DNA of 64,000 nt from NCBI GenBank assembly GCA_037576195.1, contig CM075101.1:42036001-42100000 (forward strand), read 5' to 3'. The notes under the pieces are model-generated. The model searched no databases, was not told the origin of the DNA, and worked only from the letters and a program-made list of their open reading frames with translations. The position numbers were made by a program, and so were the translations under genes. Shown one piece after another: positions 1 through 14,291 of this stretch. The DNA comes from Phytoseiulus persimilis (Eukaryota; Arthropoda; Arachnida; Mesostigmata; Phytoseiidae). How positions within the stretch are numbered: position 1 is the stretch's first letter; each line of letters opens with the position of its first letter.

Positions 1-418
1 ACACGACTCGAGTCCATCCCGCGGAATCGAACGCGGGACTCTCTGTTCCGCTCCCTTCTCGATTGAACTCGATCCCGATTCCACCGTCAGCCTTTTCGCG
101 ACTGCTCGCTGTTGCGATGAACAAGAATTTATTTTTTTATAGCTCCCCGATCGGGTCCCGTGTTCGGAGATGGTTTTAGTGGTGTCGACCGGGTGGCGGA
201 GCGGACGAGAAGGAAAAAAGGCCACGGCTGAATATTCTCAGCTTCGTTCCGTTCTCAAGCTACGCGGTCATGATTCAGCCGGTCGAGCCGTCATTCAGTC
301 GAGTAGTTCTCGCGGTGCGCCACTCAGCGATCCGAGTTAGTTCCTGGGAGCGATAGAGGAAGCGCGGAGACGGAGCTCACATCTGTCGCCCCCTCCCCTC
401 TTTTCCTTATTAACTCAC

Positions 419-445
419 CCGTCTATTCCGTTCCGCAGGTAAGAC
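419..445 (+). other. candidate recursive (zero-length) splice site 1
   Basis: A pyrimidine-rich stretch from about 380, containing the branch-point-like TATTAACTCAC, ends TTCCGCAG at 438. It is followed at once by GTAAGAC, so acceptor and donor consensus abut at 438|439. This juxtaposition is the signature of recursive splicing in long arthropod introns. Alternatively it may be the acceptor of an exon 439-929. Confidence 0.5.
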
Positions 446-929
446 AAGCCGTGGATCTTTTCCTGGAACATTGCTCGCGAGTTCATCTCTCGCTCGTTCC
501 AGTAGGAGTCTCGCGACTTGAACACCGCATGGTACGTTGCACCAACGCGTCGGACATCGTCTCGGATGAGAAAAGTTGAGCCGCAGCTCCGAGAGAACTT
601 CGAGTCGGGCGAACCGGACGGCCGGATAGAGAGATTGGGGCTCTCGGAGGGAAAGAACCGCAAGGCTTTATTGACGCTTGCTACTCCCATTGTTGGAAGT
701 TGTTGTTGGCTGTGAGAAGGGGAGCCGGGAACACGCGCGGGGTCGATGGGAGGGAGGGAAGCGGTCGAGTACTTCATCCTAGCAAGTGATTCTATGACGA
801 CGGAGAACAAACCCTGCCCGCGCCGCTGCTGAAGCTCGTCTGCAACTGACGACGACGACACCATCGGAAAGGACTGAGGGGAGCAGAGGGAAGAGCAGCA
901 GGACGGTGACGACGACTATACCCATCATG
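439..929 (+). other. candidate alternative 5' exon ending in ATG
   Basis: The stretch is bounded by the acceptor at 438 and by a good donor, ATG|GTAAGC, at 929|930. Its last codon is an ATG in context CCCATCATGG. If spliced to the luna exon at 57832, the ATG would be in phase 0 and in frame with TILEMERYL. That would give an isoform lacking the usual first coding exon. The frame is open upstream of the ATG back to a stop at 795-797. There is no transcript evidence, and the donor could be fortuitous. Confidence 0.25.
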
Positions 930-1175
930 GTAAGCAAGCGTTCACGCAAGCTAGTCGGGCGCGCATCCGGCCGCCTAGATCCGTCACTGTCACAGGCGAT
1001 CCGTTATGTACGGTCAACGCAAAGTGCTGTTCAATTTCACAATGTTTGGACTTTTCCGTCGTTCAGCAGCTCGAACGATAAAGCCGATCGACGAGTCCTG
1101 CGTCCCGGGAAGCACCCACTCGGACGCACAAAGGGGGGAACCATCGAAGTCCGATTTCGATTCATCATGCGGTTC

Positions 1176-1180
<5 letters not shown>

Positions 1181-1212
<32 letters not shown>
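1181..1212. repeat. (AG)16 microsatellite
   Basis: Uninterrupted AG dinucleotides. They create repetitive Arg-Glu or Leu-Ser frames on the two strands, which are artefacts of the repeat. Confidence 0.98.
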
Positions 1213-1214
<2 letters not shown>

Positions 1215-4200
1215 GAACATTCCATCCGCCTTAGGGGATCGCCACTGCCGCACAGAACCGCGCCTCCGCTATCGGCTGTCTCCCCTGCCTCGGGTTGCAT
1301 GGCCTTTGCACAGCGGCGGCGGCATCGGGCGCGGCCGGTTCGCAGGCTCCTTGGACCTCTCAGGCGTCTCACGGAGACCTGCTTGTATACCGGTCTATTT
1401 TTCACATTTGTCACCAACTTTATAAGTACCCTGGAAGACGCCGGAGATTCCCGCGGGAAATTATTGACTGCGCTGAAGAAGAAACACAAGTTTACGCTTC
1501 CGGTGTTGTTATTGACTCCATCGGGTCTGCTCTTCGAGGGCACCACTGACGAGGCTAAGCTGGTACGTTTTTCCAGCCGCTGGCTCGAGTCGTTGCTTCC
1601 TCCACTCCCTCCCCGCTCTTTTCATCTCGATTTCTCTGCCTACCACGATCTGTCTTCAATGCTATAGTCCCGAATTTATAGAGCAGCAGCCCCTTCTCGT
1701 CGCATGGCGCTTGAGCCGCTCTCCGAGGGAACCGATGCATGCTTGCCGGCCGGTCGCTCGGGTGGCTGGCGATCCGCTCGTTTTTCGTTCAGAAGCCGCA
1801 TCGAGAGTGGAATCTTCGGATTTTTTTCCCCCCGTTCGGGTCGTCTACATGACGTGCCATTCCATAAATAGTCGTAAGCCGAGTGCGCGGCGTAACCGGT
1901 GACAAACATCAGAAGTCCTCCTCGCGGTGCTGTCTCCTCGTCGGTTCGCTACCAAACTAACTCGACTTCCATTCTACCCACGCCTCCCCCTTCTCCGGTT
2001 CCCGACCCTCGTCGTTCACATACGGAACAACAGCGGCAGTGGCAGTCACCCACTATATCAAGTGACTTCTAACAAGCTGTCGGCGTCACCGACTCAACTG
2101 CATTCGTCCACTCTCTCGCATCAGCATTCACTGCTTTGTCCTCTATCCACCTGTTGAAACAGTTCTTACGCTCGAGTCGGTTCTTGTTGCCGTGACGCAG
2201 CTACCAACCCTGCCGCCCCCGCATCGGATTCAACATTTCCAGCAGAGATTTTGAGCCGACTCAAGTTCGGGGGCCCCTCGGTCAGGTCCACCGGGCAGCC
2301 AGCCAGCCTCGCGGATCAAACAGGCTGCCAGGCCATCGACCTCGAACTTCCCTCCAGGAACTCTATTTGAACAGCTCTGTCAACTCGCCGGTATTGATTG
2401 ACTCGAACTCTGGCGTCGACGACCAGCAAGCCATTACGACAACTGTGAGCCACTGATCAAAACCATCGACTTTCCATGGACTCCAGGTCGCGGTATGGCG
2501 TGGATCTGGAGCACAGAACGTGTCCGGACAAGTCTGGTTCGGCTTCGGTAGTATTGTCATCGGTTGGTTGGCGCGCAGCCTGGCGCTGTGGCTCCCCGAG
2601 TGGGTTGGCAGCTAGATTGCTCGCTGTTTAGCGAGCAAGCTGGGACCGAGTCAAGTCACCAACAGCGTGCACGTGTTCGTCAGGAAACAGGACTCAGCTC
2701 CGAGTATATCCTTCACCCGGTCTATCCTCCCACCCATTTCTTGGTTGGGTGCCCGACGACCAGCGTGATATATTCGTTTGCTCCCGACTCGCGTCTATGT
2801 GAGGGACGGAGGGAGTTCGGGGATGACGGGGGCAGCTGGACGTTAGACACTCGAGCAGACGTTACGCAGCTTCAGAGCGTTTGTTTTGAACGCTGCCAAG
2901 CTTGCCGTTGAGTACCAGACCCGAAGTTTATGCGAGGCCACGTTCCGTAGCGCAGGGGAAGGAGAACGAGATCCGGGACGAGCGGAGGAAGAAGTACAAA
3001 AATTCCCTGAACGCCCTGCCAGAGATCTGGGCAGAAGGTCTGACCACGCGATCGCGCAACGATTCGCCGATTTCAAATCTCCGAACCGTTCTGAAGCCGA
3101 ACCAAAGCGCGGCCCTAACCAGGGAGGAAGAGCTCGATTGTCGGATATTCCGGGTTGTGAGTAGATCGCTGAGAACGCAGCGCGATTCGTCGGCGGGAAG
3201 CAAGCGAGGAGCGGAGTAACGAAAGAAGAAAGAAACAGTAAATAACCGTTCTCAATGAAGTCTTGGCCTCCAGATCGGTTCATGACGTTTGTAACACGCT
3301 TCTACAAACAGTAGCGCGATGATGCTCTAGTCTGGCGTGGTTTACTCTCCTCTAGAAAGCGATTGAGCCAGCGGACCGAGCGCCGACGAGGTTTATCAGG
3401 CCCAGCTCGTCTAGTTATTGTGGCTGGAAATTTACAAAAGCCCGCCCTATTTGGGCGCTGATCTGTGTTTCGCGGATACATTTTATGGCCGCGCGCCGAG
3501 GCCATAGCAGCATCGGTGAGGTGAACGGTCGACGATTCCTCGGGAGTTTTCAAGGAGCGTATTTCCAAAATGGCTGACGCAATGAATGCGGGTTTCGGCT
3601 GAGCCCGGAGCCGAGAAGTCGAATAACTCGGACGGTGCTGACGGAAGTTGGTCTCCGTGGCTCGAATCCTCAAGCCTGGTACTAGAAACTTGGTCCTGCG
3701 ATCGCGGATTTCCCGTTTTCCCGGGGTTCGTTTCAGAGCTTGCCCCGCTCCCCGGAGCATGAGGCTCTCTCTGTCTCCAGGGTTGGTTGGCCGGGTGGCG
3801 GACTAAGCCAAAGAACACACTCGAATTGTGGTGTCAGCGCCATACTCTGCCTGGAGCGAATCATTATTCCAATGCCCTCAGGCCGCTCAACATGTCTGCT
3901 CCTGTTGGCTGCGATGACCGCGTCGTGATGAGGCTTGTCCTCCTCAGGAGACGAAGAGCACGAGACAGAGGTCTGCGCACCTCCGTGGTCGCTCGATGGA
4001 ATTTTCGGGGAAGACGCACTCCCGAACAGCGAAACGGTGCGTCTCTCAGCGTCTCTCTGGGGAAGTTTCGTTTGGAGCGTTGGGCATCTTCGTTTCAGTT
4101 TCGCATCTGCGCCATGAATTCTAGTGATTCTCGGCACCCGAAACAAAGAAGGAGAGGAAGCCGAAGAAGTGCGCAGGAATTCCCTGAGTGAGCTCCGTGA

Positions 4201-4801
4201 AGGGCTTCTAGGATGAGCCAGTTTATAATTAAATGGCAGACTCGTATCTGCACCGGGTCAAGCACAGGTCTTCACCCGCGAGTCTGCCTCGGGTCACAGA
4301 GTCGTCGTCGTCTCCTTCGTTGTCGGCATTGTCGTCGCAGGAGAATCTCCTCAGGAGCACAGGGTGTAATGAGTCCTTTAATATGTCCGGCGCTCTCCAC
4401 CAGCATTCACATCCTACTCACTCAACCCAAAGTGCTCTAGAGGATGTTCGGATGCTCTGACGCCTGCCCGTTTCATACCACATTGGACGCTCTCTTCCAG
4501 CTAACAAATCGTTCGTCTTCTCTTCATGTAATGTCTCGGTCAGCCTCGACAGCGTTTCACGACGCATCATAGATCCGGATTTCAGGAACGAATTTCAGGT
4601 CCCAGTAGCGACGAACGCACGTTGGAAAGAGAGGTTGTTTCGTGGCGGTTTGATGTTTTGAGCGAAAAAGTCAAGGCCGCCTTAAATTTCGCGAAGGGCC
4701 GGCCCCACGGTCCAGTGACGTCCGGCTGGGGCTTTAATAGAGAATTGGAAAGACCAACGGAAAATGCGGCTTGTCCTGCCTCTCCTCGAGGGGGAGGAAG
4801 A

Positions 4802-4821
4802 GGGGGGGGGGGGGGGGGGGG
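4802..4821. repeat. poly-G run (20 G)
   Basis: Twenty consecutive G on the + strand, in a local G/A-rich context (GAGGGGGAGGAAGAGG before it). Confidence 0.97.
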
Positions 4822-7800
4822 TACTACCGCCTGGATCGCCTCCATCGCGGATGGTCAGATGAACCGATGGATGAAAAAGTGGACCGGAACTCAAAAAGCT
4901 GCCAAACCGCTTCCGGTCAGTAGGCCTGAAACTAAAAAGTTTCCTCCTCCCGAGCGGTGCGTAGTACACCGCTGTGTGGTCGCTCAATCGCTCGGTCCGA
5001 CGGTCGGTCACGGAATCGATCGACCCCGGCGCCAGCCAGGTAGCGATCGAGAAACGCATCCAGCGGTGCGGGCGAACCCCGAGTTCCCAGCCCCTCAGAG
5101 TAGTGGGGGGTGGGGAGGGCGAGAAATCGTAGCCGGAAAGCGAGGCGAGAAGTGGAGAGATTCGGAACACCCGAAAGCGAGCCAAGACGAGGGACATGGT
5201 CGACCATAATCACGTTCGCCACGTTTATGATCGCGCGATTGTTCGTGTCCGATAAGCAAAATACTTGTGTTTCGCATTACGCTGCTGCTGTTGCGAGGAA
5301 GGCAAGCAAAAGGAGGAGGAATGGAGCTACCGATCCCGCTAAGTGGTCGGATCGTCTTCGGGCCTTCCTCTCGCCGCTCTGGTTCTCGATAGCAATTTGC
5401 CGAAAGCTCCTTGCTTTCCGTAGTACGTCGCAGTCATCCACGAGAACACAGTTAAAGCGAGACATCGTAGGGAACATCTGGGAGCAGGCACTCCAGGGGT
5501 TTCTCTCTGAACAATGCAGCCAGACACGCAGTTCTCCCTCGTTGGCTGCTTCGTGTTGGGCTGAAGTTTGTTTTGCGAGACTCGGATTTCATTGCAGTTC
5601 ATTTTTTCGCGGCTGCGCCTCCAACGCTGCGCTTCTCTACTCCGAGTGCGTTCCTGTAGCTTGTCAAACACTCAAGGGATGCGGCGTCCCGTCCGTCCCT
5701 GGTTTCCGACCGCTTTTCCCGCTCGCTATCTTCGCAATCGCCGACGACACCTGCGAAGCATCCTGAACCGAGGCAACACTCGTTCGCGTCGCCTAGTAAC
5801 CGAGCGCGAATCGCTGATTTCCGGCTGCGCTGCTAGATTGTGCTCCAGATTCTCGGATCAGCGTCGATTCGCAGCAATCCTCATGAATCTTGCCCAACTC
5901 GGATTCCGGGCGTGTGTGGTTCCCGGAGCTCAGGACGGAGCGGCCGCTTCCTCGCAGCAAAACTCCTGATCTAAAATTTCGTCCTTTCGCGGTCAGTCTC
6001 ACAGATATCTTCGAGTGGTTAGCTGAAACATCGTGTTGGCGAACATATCGCACTCATTCGCGGTAGAACTTGTTGAGACGCTTCAGAATTGCATCGTCGG
6101 CGGAATGACGCACCAGCGATGAGGTAGATCAAGTGAGCTGGGTCAGCGCACGCGAAAAGCCGATCGCGGCAGGGGGAGTCGGGACGAGCGAGAGAGCTCA
6201 ACGACTCTGTCCATTATTATCACACGAAACATGGAGTGATGGACTGACTGGCAGACATCGAGGCGGAGCGATAGATGAATGAATTCCTGCGTCGAGTGGA
6301 GTTTCGTCGTTGTAGCCGCCACCGTTCGATGCATTTTCCTTTCTTTTGTGATCGCGTAATTATTTATGCCGACGACTCCGTGGGGACCCCGGATGGGAAC
6401 GAGATCACGAAGCGACTCATTTTTAACCCGGACCTCTCCTCCGGCCCGTGCCCTGCTCCCGCGCGCTGTCCCCTCCGAGCCCTCGTCAGTGGAAGAAGCC
6501 GCTGTGATCGAATATCTGAACCTCTTCCCGTGACTCTCTGCACACACGAGAACCAGAAGTCTGAATCATGGGTGAATTACGGGTTGAGCGCTTTACCTGC
6601 ATGATCAGCTCGGAAAGCTTCGATTCCATTCGGAACTGCTTTTTCGCTGTTGAGCAAAAGCCCTTTTCCCGTTTCGGCCCCGTCTTCGTGGTGGTACGAA
6701 TTATTGATGGGATTTCGGGAGGAATGGTCATTCACTCTCGGAGTGAACTCCGACGCATCAAAGACGCGGAACTCCTCGCCTCGCTTCTGAGAAGGTCACC
6801 GCATCATTGCAGCTTAGTGGAGTTTTTTCCTCGAACGAGCGTGAGTGTTTCTAATGCCTCCGTCTCGTCTCCTCATATTCCTGCCTCTCCTCGGTGTCCT
6901 CTCCGTCTCTTCTTGAATCCTCTGTGTCCTCCTCCCTGCTTGGAGTGACGGAGTCGGGGAGAAGGGTACTTTTCCACCCCTCCCGTTGTTCGCGTTGTCG
7001 TCATTCTACTCTCCCGTCGAAGAACGGAGAAGATGACGAATCACTCCGAGCCCGGGGCCATGCGGCGCGTGGGGAGACTTTGCACGCTTGCGAGAACTTG
7101 CGGAGAGAGAAATAGAGAAAGTGGGCTGCAGACACGGAGGACGACGTAGAGGAATCTTTTGTTTGGATTCAATTCATCTGGTCAACGAACGTTGAAATAA
7201 TCTCGGAGCTATTGTGGAACTTTCAACCGCTATCGACGAGAACAACCACAAGCTTGAGGCCTGACTCAGCCCCTTCTCCGGAACGGCATCATGTGCTGAT
7301 AACGCGGGTTCAACTGAGGATTCTCAACTGGTGTTCGACTTTTTTGCTAACACGGTCTTGGCGTCGATTCGGGAGAATCGTTTGAGTTCACCTATGGGTC
7401 CAGGGAAGGAGAAGTCTTCGGGAAAAATGAATTCTTCCCCTCCTGCTCGAGCGATAGGAGCTGCAGAGGCAGGCATGAGTCGTTTCCCCTAGGCCAAGGG
7501 CTCCGCAGCACCCCGGAAGAAAGAGTTCTCTGCCGGGCTCAGGATGAGCCTCCACTCAGCTAGTGAGCAGACCGTCCGTCCACTCATGCAGGCAGTCGGA
7601 CAGACGGGGCAGACGCGCAGCCTTTGTGCCCCGCGTTAGGGGAAGATTAATAGATTCGTTTTATTGTACAACAAATGGACCCGCCAGCATTTGAGTTCGG
7701 ACGCCAGTCGGCCGTCCAGCAACCCCATCGGGACCCTGACGGTCCGATTCACTGACTGAGTGCCCTCCTGCCTATCTGAGTACCCAGTCACACATTCTTA

Positions 7801-8088
7801 CGCATTCTTCCGCTTATTCTCCTCTCGTTCGTTTCTCCTCTCGGTGAAAACCGTGATAAAGGTGATGATTGTCCGAGGCCTGATGATGGAGATGTGATGT
7901 GAATGAACACTATGTCCTGCAGGACTTCGTCTGCGCCTGACACGTCGCTGGAAGGAATGGCCAGGAGCGAGGAGAAGGCGTCGAATTCGGCTACGCCGAT
8001 AATAATTCCTGATCTGTATTGGCCCGCTGAGTAGAGATTCAAATCGCAGAGTATTCACTTATCTCTGAGCCAGATCCGTCAATATCAA

Positions 8089-8103
8089 CCCCCCCCCCCC
8101 CCC
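8089..8103. repeat. poly-C run (15 C)
   Basis: Fifteen consecutive C on the + strand, followed by ACCCGCCTCCC. Confidence 0.97.
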
Positions 8104-11100
8104 ACCCGCCTCCCTTCCCCAGGGCGGAGGCCTTGCCCGACTGGCAGGTTGAGATCCCGATTTTGATTTGACGAACCGCTGTAGAACTGTTTCAGAAGAG
8201 AGGAGGAGTGGAGACGGGGAATCTGTTGAAGAGAAATTTCGTGGGAGGAAGGGAGAAGATATATCAGCATGAAGGCGGACGAGTTCGGAAGATATTTCGG
8301 ATTGCGATAACCTGCCGGCTGCGGGACTGGTTCTGACAGCACTTGGAAGCCTCGGGATCCGAGGGCAACGATGATTTATCTGACGACCGGGTGAGCGGAC
8401 TAGCGAGAGGTGACAGCCAGCCTCTCGGCTCATGATGAAGTCGACGGAAGCTCCCTCGAAAGTCGTTTCTCCCTCCGTTGCTTCCCTCCCCACTCACTCA
8501 AAGAAGGACAGACCGAGCCCTGACTGGCAACGTCCTGATCCGCGTGGCCGCGTACAAAGCCTTCACGCCGCTTCCCACCCCACCGAGGTCTGAGAGAGAA
8601 ATGATTTAATATTAAAATGATGCCATGCTGCGTTCATTGAAAACGCGAACTCTACTTCACGGCAGGGTTTGTGTCTAGGAACGGACCGGACGCTTTTCTT
8701 GGAGCATGCTTTCCGGGAAGCTTCGAATCTTGTTGCCTCTTTGCATACTCCGGCGCTTTTCGTGCCTTTCTCCTTTGGAGCTCGCTCGACTTGTGTGCAT
8801 TCCCCGGCCGCCAACGACTGCACGGGAACGAAAGTGCTATAATCGCTGTCAAGGAGCTCGCGTTTCCTGTTGCGGAGGAGGAGAGGTTGGAACAACCCTC
8901 GGATGAAGTCGAGCTTCCAGAGAGTTCGCATCTCGAGTATTTGCCATGCCACTCCCACGGAATCTCTTCTCGTAAAGTCGCCTGGTGGCGGCGCGGGAAA
9001 GCTGGAAGCAAATGTCGCTGTTCCGCTCGCGCCTCCGAATCGGATCTGAGGGAGCAGCTTGAGAGTCAGCGGAAAGTAGGGTCGAGAGCACAGGGATCAT
9101 CCGATTCGCTATCTCCCTGCTTCTGTATGCTCCATATTTTCCCTCTTTCTTCCCATTTCGCCTCGAATCGGATAATGAAATTCTTGAGCGGCAACAGACG
9201 AAATAGTTCCGGACAAAAGACCCGCCGCCCCGGGCACTGTGCTCTCCCCCGAAACTGTCTTCCGCGAAAGTCCAGACGTATGGTTCTCTTTATTTTCCAC
9301 CTAGCCGGTTGCTCTCCTCCTTTCCTTGAACTTACCGCTAGCTGCGCACGAGGGCGATGTAGCGACGCGAGTGTGGCACGGTTTCAACCCAACCCCGCTT
9401 TAGTGGTCTGCGACCAATCGTGTCCTGCCGGCACCAAACCGCCAAGTGAGCAAGCGATCGCTGGGCGAAGAAACAGGCGACCGGGCAGACAGGTTAGCGA
9501 TCATTCATCAATGATATTGGATTTCATCAACTCGCCAGCAATGGAGCAGAGCCTGGGGCGATCTCTTCGGGGGGAACGATGCTCAACACCTTAACTGATG
9601 TTGAAGCCGTCGCTGAGGTCCCGCCCGAGCTCTCGTCGGTGTCTTTCCCTCTGGCTCGCGAGCGTCGTCGAACTCGGCTTCGCCGCCGCAGCTGAGGAAA
9701 CCAAATCGGAGCCATCGTGACTAATCCGTGACCAACGGGGGGACTCGCGTTTTAGCGAACGACCGGACATCGCAGCGGCTCGCAAGCAGCAAGCATGGGC
9801 ACGCAGCGCCCAGAGTACCAAGTTACCGTGTTTCGACGACGGGAGCGCCGGATCGTTGAGACTTGGCTCGCGACAACAGAGCGCGTAAAACAGGAGAAGG
9901 CTGACTGACTCGCTAGCTGACAAAAAGAATCTTTAATTCGTGTCCTCCGGACTGCTCTGGGCCGTTTCCGTCCTCGGGGTTTTTTCTTCTCTTTTCCGGT
10001 CCCGCTCTCGGGGCGTACGAAACATTCAAGCGCACCTAGAAGCCGACTACAGAAGCAGCAGCTGTCATCATCGCACAAGACAAAAGATTATTTATGGAAT
10101 AGCTGGCTAGGGAACGAGCGGGAGGCAAGCGAAGGAAAGGGGGCCGAGAGGGGGGAGCCGCGATGTATCTAACGCGGCAATGCTAACTTGTGGTTTGCGA
10201 TTCATAAAGCTTTGCGGTGTTCCAATGCTGTTCCTAAAGTCGAGCGGGAGCTTTGTCAGCGTCCATTGCGGCGAGTGTCCCAGTGGCTGCAGCCCCCTCC
10301 CCTCCGCCCGCCCCTGCCTGCCCGCGAGGCTCAAAAGTTGATTTGTCAAGGTGCCACGGCGAAACCATGCAGCTGTACGCTAACCAAGTCGGCGGCTAAG
10401 ACGAGGCCCGGACATCTCTCAACTCGAGCTTCTCCAACAAGTTCTTTCTTGTTAGGCTTTTGTTTTGTCCGCACTCGTTCATCACACAGTTGTTGCACTG
10501 AGCCCCTGTCCTCGTGGTCCTCCGCTCAGCGTCAGGACGAATCCTCAGAGGGTCCTGCCAGGGTTTCCCGAGAAGAACGCACTAAATGGCTCCGCCGAAC
10601 CAAGAAGAGCGATGATCCAATATTACAGAGAACTCTATCCTATCGGTTGATAACAACAACAACTCGAGCTTCCCAGACGATACTTGGTAGTTATTCCGTA
10701 CTTTTCCGCCAAATCCACCTGGCCCTCGTGAACTGGGTTTGCATTCGAGCAATCGAGATGCGCTTTGACCCCGTAACCTGCGGGTCCGTGCAATCGATGC
10801 CCGTCTCGGTGGTGTTCGCGACAGCGTCGGCGGAAATCGAGCGTATGAACGACTTGTTCATAAGCGTGGAAAAATACTCTTCTTCCTCTCGGAGGGAGGG
10901 AGGCAGAGCGGCTCCAATAACATCGAGAGAAGAAACGGTGCGGCGGCCACGTCAATGACGGAACTGTCATCTGATCCGAATATCGGAGCCAACACAGGCT
11001 GCAAACGCTTTCAAACTCCTCGCTGGGAAGAAAAGAACAAGATAGAAGGAGCGACCAACTCACGGATGGGCGCCGCCGCTGCCGACTCTTGTTCTTCTTG

Positions 11101-11741
11101 GCCCAACAACTCTGCAGCCGGAGCATCTGATTCTTATTTCACTCGGACGTGCTCTCTTTTCTCACACTTACAATTTCCTCTAACGGAGCGAAAATAAAAG
11201 AGGAAGGCGCGTCTCTGCGTGGTGCGCGGCCCCTTCTTAACTTAACCTTATTAGAGTCCATTGAGAACGGCGAGCTCCGTCCGTCCGTCCGCCGTCTCTT
11301 CCTTCATCGTATTTTGACTCACTCTCGTTTTCGCTCGAGTACACCGAGTTTGTCTTTCAACCGGGCCGGCGAGAGACCGACGACGAGCGGTGGGACGGAC
11401 CCTCTCTGTCGGCTGGTCGTTCCGAACGGCTGTATAACAACTGTCTTGCTTACTCAATATCGCCCGTACGATGAGTCTTCATGCCTGGCTTTCATCACTC
11501 ATGGACGTGGCGCACCCTGTGACAATACGAGTGAACCGTATCCCGGAGAAGCAGCGAGAGCCGGAGAGAAACAAAGAGAGAACGACCAGCAAACGCCTGA
11601 GCGACGGCCAACTGCTGACATTTATATTTCCTCCTATGAAAGAGTTCTCAGAAGTGATGACCCAAGTGAGCAGCGGATTTGTTTTGGCCAGAGACGGGGG
11701 TGCCCAGCAGCGGAAAGCCTAGCGCCCCGAGGGAGCGAAGC

Positions 11742-11762
11742 GGGGGGGGGGGGGGGGGGGGG
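11742..11762. repeat. poly-G run (21 G)
   Basis: Twenty-one consecutive G, the longest mononucleotide run in the window. Confidence 0.97.
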
Positions 11763-14254
11763 CGGTGACGTTTTCCGGTTTTCCGACGGGCTAGTTTGTG
11801 CGTTGGCCTCGCTGACCCGACCAATGCTCATCGTAACGGGCGCACATGTTTCCTTGACGTCGCTGCCGTCGCGACCGTTGTTGATGCGAACGATGTTGTC
11901 GTTGTTGCAACGAGCGGCCGTTTGATAGCTGCAGACGCCTAGCCGACCGCCTGACGCCAACTTAACGACTCGATAGCGCAACCGAGGCCAATACGGAGTC
12001 AGCCTCCATAATTCTTCTAGATGGTTGTCGTCGTCGTCGCCGCCCGAGAACGAAGTAGTTAAGAGTCAGCAAGCCTAGTTCACTTCCTTCCCAGATATGA
12101 GTTTCGCGGAGGAGACGCCGAAATCCGAGAGGCGCCACCGAGGGCCGATACTCGAGTCAAGAGACTCCCTTAATCGAATCACCAGTCACATAGGTGCGGT
12201 CGGTGTTCGCCCCCACCCCCTGAAGCAGCGGCAAATGTCATGGCCTCAACTCCGACCTCATTTGTGAGAGTCGCTGCGGGCACGGCCAGGCTAAACGGAA
12301 CGAATCGAAGAAGCGTGGGCAATGGGAGGGGGTTCCACTGGCAGTCGACCCTATAGTTCGGGGCTGTAACATTTATATGTCTGTCGTAATTTCCATATGA
12401 CCAGTCAGTCATATATGTTCCATAATGGTCCAAGCCTTTTGGGACAGCGAGAGCAGAGTGAGTGAGCAAAGACGAACGCATAAATTATGCAACCCAGCCA
12501 GGCATTGTGATTTGATCGGGTGTAGGAAGGGACGAGCAAACGAACGAACGACAAATCTGATTGTGTTCTGCTTTTATGACCAGCTTGACATTGAGACGAC
12601 GCCCCCGGCGGGCGCCAACGGACGTTTGTTTTGTCTCGCTGAGCATCCATGTACAAGCAAGATATTCCTGTTCGGTGTTGCAGAGCGAGCGCAGCGGGTC
12701 CAGACCGCGCGACGTTTGTGACGTCCGGTGTCTGGTTTTCTCTGTCCGCCGGTCTGGGGGGAGTCGCTCAGGTTTCTGTCGTCTATTTCGGTCAGCTGGT
12801 TCCCGGCTTCCGGGGAAACTTGTCGGTCAGCTGTGCGACCGATGGTCGTTCAGGCAAGAACGGAGCCAACCGAGTAGGGAGGCACGCAGCACGCCGGAGC
12901 ATGTTTCTGCCGACTGATCGACTTCAGCTTAGGCAAATTGCAAGCGCTCTATCTTCATTGATGGCTCATTCCTCCATTTCGTTGTATATTGGCTTAGTGT
13001 GGTGCTGGTGGCGCGGTGCCACATACAAGATTAAGCCTACGACCGACGTCCAAACCTTCCTCCCCCTCCTCCGGCTACACTGCCTACCACTTGGTTCGGA
13101 TCCCTTGATTTGATTCCTCCCGTGAAGCAGAATCCCCCTATGGGCGGCAGACTCCTATCTCTTTCTCTCTCACTCTCTACAGCCTTCTTCTCCATTTCTT
13201 CCCATCCGTACCGCGAATACATACCACAGACATACGACAAGTAGTCAGACATGAATACATACATATCCCTCATCCGGGCTCTGATCAGCGGAGTTGATCT
13301 TGGTCTTAGTAGTTTCCTTCTTTTCTCCAATATAGACAAAGGGTTCGTCCTTTCTGCTCTCTTCTTGTGTTCATTCCTCCGCTCCATCCTTATTTCTGCT
13401 GTTCTCAATACATCCAGCCGCAAATACCCCGCTGAGGAGGGAAATTCCACCATATTGCTTCGATCGCAGTCCGGGGCCCGGAAGAGACCTCATCGACGAC
13501 GGTCTAATTACAGCCAGGCAGCAAGAGCGGCGATCCCGTGAATCCTGTACGGTATCTGTCTTGTTGCAGGACTTTGTCATGAGAAGCGCCGTCCGAACAT
13601 TCAGGATTCGGAGCGGCCGTCCTGGGAAAATCAGCGCGAAAGCACCGTTGTCGATTGCCCGTGTGACGCAGCGCGATGGAATGAAATTTTAACCAGACGG
13701 GAACTACGGCGAGTGAGGCGCTCTGTCGTCGGACTCGAGATGATTTTTTTCCCGTGTCTGCGTCTCTCCGAGTTCACCTGTTCATAATTGTAATCCCGAT
13801 CCCTCGCCCACTGCAAACCTAAGAAATGGGATTCCCAAAGAGCCCGAATAATACGCTCGAGGAAGCACACACCGCATGAAGTGTTGAGTGGTGGTCACAC
13901 CGATATTTGCATGTCTCAGATGTGCTTCCGCCTAGTGACCACCGGAATAGCATCAATTGATTCGCGGAGTCTCTGTGGGCTCGGCGTGACGAGGCTCGAT
14001 CCTTCGAGTTCTCCTGATTGCCGAGTTCCTTCGCCCGAAGTTCCGGACGAAAACTGATACCGAGTCGGAGCTCGAACTCCGGCCATTCTCGCTCCCCATC
14101 ATCGAGACTCATTCGGTTCGAGCTCGATGCACTTGTACGGGATCTCGGCAACGTACTTTTCCGTGATGGCTTCGGCAATATCGGACTGTGGTACTTTGAA
14201 TAATAGAGCCAACGAGCGAATCAATGGCGGCATCGATCAGATCGGTTTGCGAAC

Positions 14255-14291
14255 TGCAACAGCAGCAGCAACAACAACAACGACAACAAGA
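14255..14291. repeat. imperfect CAG/CAA trinucleotide repeat
   Basis: Mixed CAG and CAA units (CTGCAACAGCAGCAGCAAC...). The repeat would encode a poly-Gln run in one + frame. No splice sites or surrounding domain support translation. Confidence 0.9.

Noticed and set aside
1006-1667. Frames through the (AG)n repeat
   Set aside because: Their length comes from the stop-free dinucleotide repeat.
8671-9594. 307-codon + frame
   Set aside because: No domain, biased composition, overlapping frames on the other strand, and no paired splice sites.
13150-13260. Acceptor-like CTCTCACTCTCTACAG on the + strand
   Set aside because: All frames after it stop within a few dozen codons and no donor follows.
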